Both the position numbers and the translations under genes were made by a program. From Lolliginicoccus suaedae (lineage in GTDB: Bacteria > Actinomycetota > Actinomycetes > Mycobacteriales > Mycobacteriaceae), in contig NZ_VSSO01000002.1 in the NCBI RefSeq assembly GCF_008312885.1, positions 483,846-547,845 of the forward strand: a stretch of DNA of 64,000 bases. Reading direction: 5' to 3'. The notes beneath the pieces were generated by a model. The model made no database searches. It saw only the letters and a list, made by a program, of their open reading frames with translations, and had not been told where the DNA came from. Positions 61,466 to 64,000 of the stretch are shown here, one piece after another. How positions within the stretch are numbered: the stretch's first letter is position 1; every line of letters begins with the position of its first letter.

Positions 61466-61469
<4 letters not shown>
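61188..61469 (+). CDS. rpsS: 30S ribosomal protein S19
   Basis: A full-length S19 of 93 residues, located in the 30S head. It starts [16 protein letters not shown] and contains [20 protein letters not shown] and the [16 protein letters not shown] tail. The ATG follows AGGAGGGAGTG. Its stop overlaps the rplV start (ATGA). Confidence 0.98.
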
Positions 61470-62679
<1,210 letters not shown>

Positions 62680-62681
62680 CG

Positions 62682-63098
62682 ATGTTGATCCCACGCAGGG
62701 TGAAGCACCGCAAGCAGCACAAGCCGAAGCGTACCGGCCTCGCCAAGGGCGGCACCCAGGTGGTATTCGGTGACTACGGTATCCAGGCTCTCGAGCCCGC
62801 GTACCTCACCAACCGGCAGATCGAGTCCGCGCGTATCGCCATCAACCGGCACATCCGCCGTGGCGGTCGCGTCTGGATCAACGTCTTCCCGGACCGGCCA
62901 CTCACGAAGAAGCCTGCCGAGACCCGCATGGGCTCGGGCAAGGGCTCCCCGGAGTGGTGGATCGCGAACATCAAGCCAGGGCGCGTGCTGTTCGAGATGA
63001 CATACCCCAACGAGGAGGTGGCTCGCGAGGCACTGCGCCGCGCGATCCACAAGCTCCCCATGAAATGCAGGATCGTGACGAGGGAGGGACAGTTCTGA
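62682..63098 (+). CDS. rplP: 50S ribosomal protein L16
   Basis: A full-length L16 of 138 residues near the A-site tRNA elbow. It starts [17 protein letters not shown] and contains [40 protein letters not shown] and [18 protein letters not shown]. The ATG is two bases after the rpsC stop with AAGGAGG upstream. Its stop overlaps the rpmC ATG by one base. Confidence 0.98.
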   Translation: MLIPRRVKHRKQHKPKRTGLAKGGTQVVFGDYGIQALEPAYLTNRQIESARIAINRHIRRGGRVWINVFPDRPLTKKPAETRMGSGKGSPEWWIANIKPGRVLFEMTYPNEEVAREALRRAIHKLPMKCRIVTREGQF

Positions 63099-63343
63099 TG
63101 GCTACAGGAACAAAGGCCTCAGAGCTTCGTGAACTCAACCAGGAAGAGCTCGTTGAGCGGCTTCGCGAAGCTAAGGAAGAGCTCTTCAACCTGCGTTTCC
63201 AGATGGCAACCGGCCAGCTCGACAACAATCGTCGACTGGGCACGGTGCGCAAGGAGATCGCGCGGGTCTACACCGTGCTTCGCGAGCGCGAGCTCGGCCT
63301 TGCCGCCGGACCAGAGGCAGACACGGCTGGTGACGCAGCATGA
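63098..63343 (+). CDS. rpmC: 50S ribosomal protein L29
   Basis: An 81-residue L29. It contains [20 protein letters not shown] and [20 protein letters not shown], the two-helix core, plus a short acidic C-terminal extension ([11 protein letters not shown]) typical of actinobacteria. ATG 63098 shares one base with the rplP stop and has AGGGAGGG upstream. Its stop overlaps the rpsQ start in ATGA. Confidence 0.97.
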   Translation: MATGTKASELRELNQEELVERLREAKEELFNLRFQMATGQLDNNRRLGTVRKEIARVYTVLRERELGLAAGPEADTAGDAA

Positions 63344-63639
63344 GTGAGGACAAGGCAGTGGAAGCAACCGCCGCAGAAGCGCAGCAGGAGCGCAACCAGC
63401 GCAAGACGCGTATCGGTTACGTCGTCTCCGACAAGATGCAGAAGACCATCGTCGTGGAGCTCGAGGATCGCGTGAAGCACCCTCTCTACGGTAAGGTCAT
63501 CCGGCGCACCAGCAGGGTCAAGGCCCATGACGAGAACGGGACCGCCGGAATCGGCGACCGCGTGCTCGTGATGGAGACCCGCCCGCTGTCCGCCACCAAG
63601 CGTTGGCGCCTCGTGGAGATCCTCGAGAAGGCCAAGTGA
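63340..63639 (+). CDS. rpsQ: 30S ribosomal protein S17
   Basis: A 99-residue S17, an early 16S rRNA binder with an OB fold. The core starts at [19 protein letters not shown] and contains [20 protein letters not shown] and [17 protein letters not shown] 20-residue N-terminal extension is normal for actinobacteria. It is followed by a perfect hairpin, after which rplN begins. Confidence 0.97.
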   Translation: MSEDKAVEATAAEAQQERNQRKTRIGYVVSDKMQKTIVVELEDRVKHPLYGKVIRRTSRVKAHDENGTAGIGDRVLVMETRPLSATKRWRLVEILEKAK

Positions 63640-63644
63640 TTCAT

Positions 63645-63675
63645 CGGCGGGTCCCTGCGTCGCAGGGACCCGCCG
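63645..63675 (+). terminator. Perfect hairpin between rpsQ and rplN
   Basis: Bases 63645-63659 and 63661-63675 are exact complements (15 bp, one-base spacer; effectively a 13-bp stem with a 5-nt loop), six bases after the rpsQ stop. There is no T tract. It marks the boundary between the S10 operon proper and the rplN-led spc operon and may act as a terminator or processing site. Confidence 0.75.
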
Positions 63676-63739
63676 TGGACCAGGCGTGCACAGGTCGGAA
63701 ATCTGGCACGCATCAATCCAGGTTCAGGAGTGAACAACA

Positions 63740-64000
63740 GTGATCCAGCAGGAATCGCGACTCCGCGTCGCCGATAACACCGGGGCCAGGGAAATCCTGT
63801 GCATCCGCGTGCTCGGTGGCTCGGGTCGCCGCTACGCGGGGATCGGCGATGTCATCGTCGCCACCGTGAAGGAAGCCATCCCCGGCGGAAACGTCAAGCG
63901 TGGCGACGTGATCAAGGCCGTCATCGTCCGGACCACCAAGGAGCGGCGCCGTCCCGACGGCTCGTACATCCGGTTCGACGAGAACGCAGCGGTGATCCTC
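63740..64000 (+). CDS. rplN: 50S ribosomal protein L14 (partial, runs off the window)
   Basis: The first 87 codons of L14, which forms an intersubunit bridge. The start is GTG 63740 with AGGAG at 63726-63730. The translation begins [20 protein letters not shown] and continues [20 protein letters not shown] and [18 protein letters not shown], all conserved. The normal length is 122 residues, so about 35 are beyond the edge. It is the first gene of the spc operon. Confidence 0.96.
   Translation, partial: MIQQESRLRVADNTGAREILCIRVLGGSGRRYAGIGDVIVATVKEAIPGGNVKRGDVIKAVIVRTTKERRRPDGSYIRFDENAAVIL

Overview
The window is GC-rich DNA from a mycolic-acid-type actinobacterium (Mycobacteriales, close to Rhodococcus or Hoyosella). 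The evidence is the actinobacterial ribosomal proteins, the tandem DUF3558 lipoproteins, an AtuA/AccA2-AccD2-type acyl-CoA carboxylase operon and a drrABC-type exporter. The species cannot be named from the sequence alone. The window opens in the last codons of rpoC and ends inside rplN, so it spans the rpoC - str operon - S10 operon chromosomal core. Accessory blocks sit in the two gaps between these housekeeping operons.

Region 1 (1-13.0 kb): the rpoC tail with a strong terminator; two minus-strand genes (acyl-ACP thioesterase, SixA-like phosphatase); then a plus-strand, tightly coupled catabolic operon. That operon encodes a DinB/MPI_N-like protein, an AtuA-family protein, an acyl-CoA dehydrogenase, biotin-dependent acyl-CoA carboxylase beta and alpha subunits, a second acyl-CoA dehydrogenase, an enoyl-CoA hydratase and a TetR repressor. 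It looks like a branched-chain/isoprenoid-type acyl-CoA degradation unit. Two DUF3558-like lipoproteins follow.

Region 2 (13.0-17.9 kb): the str operon rpsL-rpsG-fusA-tuf, with a probable promoter upstream, two consecutive hairpins between rpsG and fusA, and a very strong intrinsic terminator after tuf.

Region 3 (18.0-57.8 kb): a nonribosomal peptide island inserted between tuf and rpsJ. One uninterrupted 33.6 kb gene encodes an 11,190-residue (about 1.2 MDa) nine-module NRPS: C-A-T-E / C-A-T x6 / C-A-T-E / C-A-T-E. The first C domain resembles the EntF starter class, so the product is probably N-acylated. C domains 2 and 9 are of the D-accepting type, matching the E domains before them. There is no thioesterase: the protein ends in an E domain. 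The adenylation domains fall into two sequence classes that alternate strictly along the protein (odd modules one class, even modules the other). Module 3 carries what looks like the broken N-terminus of an even-class A domain in front of its odd-class A domain. Downstream lie a stand-alone, motif-degenerate adenylation-like protein, a convergent drrABC-type exporter operon, an alpha/beta hydrolase that could act as release or editing enzyme, and a hotdog-fold protein. Together these look like the synthesis, offloading and export genes of an undescribed acyl-nonapeptide.

Region 4 (57.8-64.0 kb): the S10 operon rpsJ-rplC-rplD-rplW-rplB-rpsS-rplV-rpsC-rplP-rpmC-rpsQ, a perfect hairpin, and the start of rplN. 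It is preceded by a long apparently untranslated leader.
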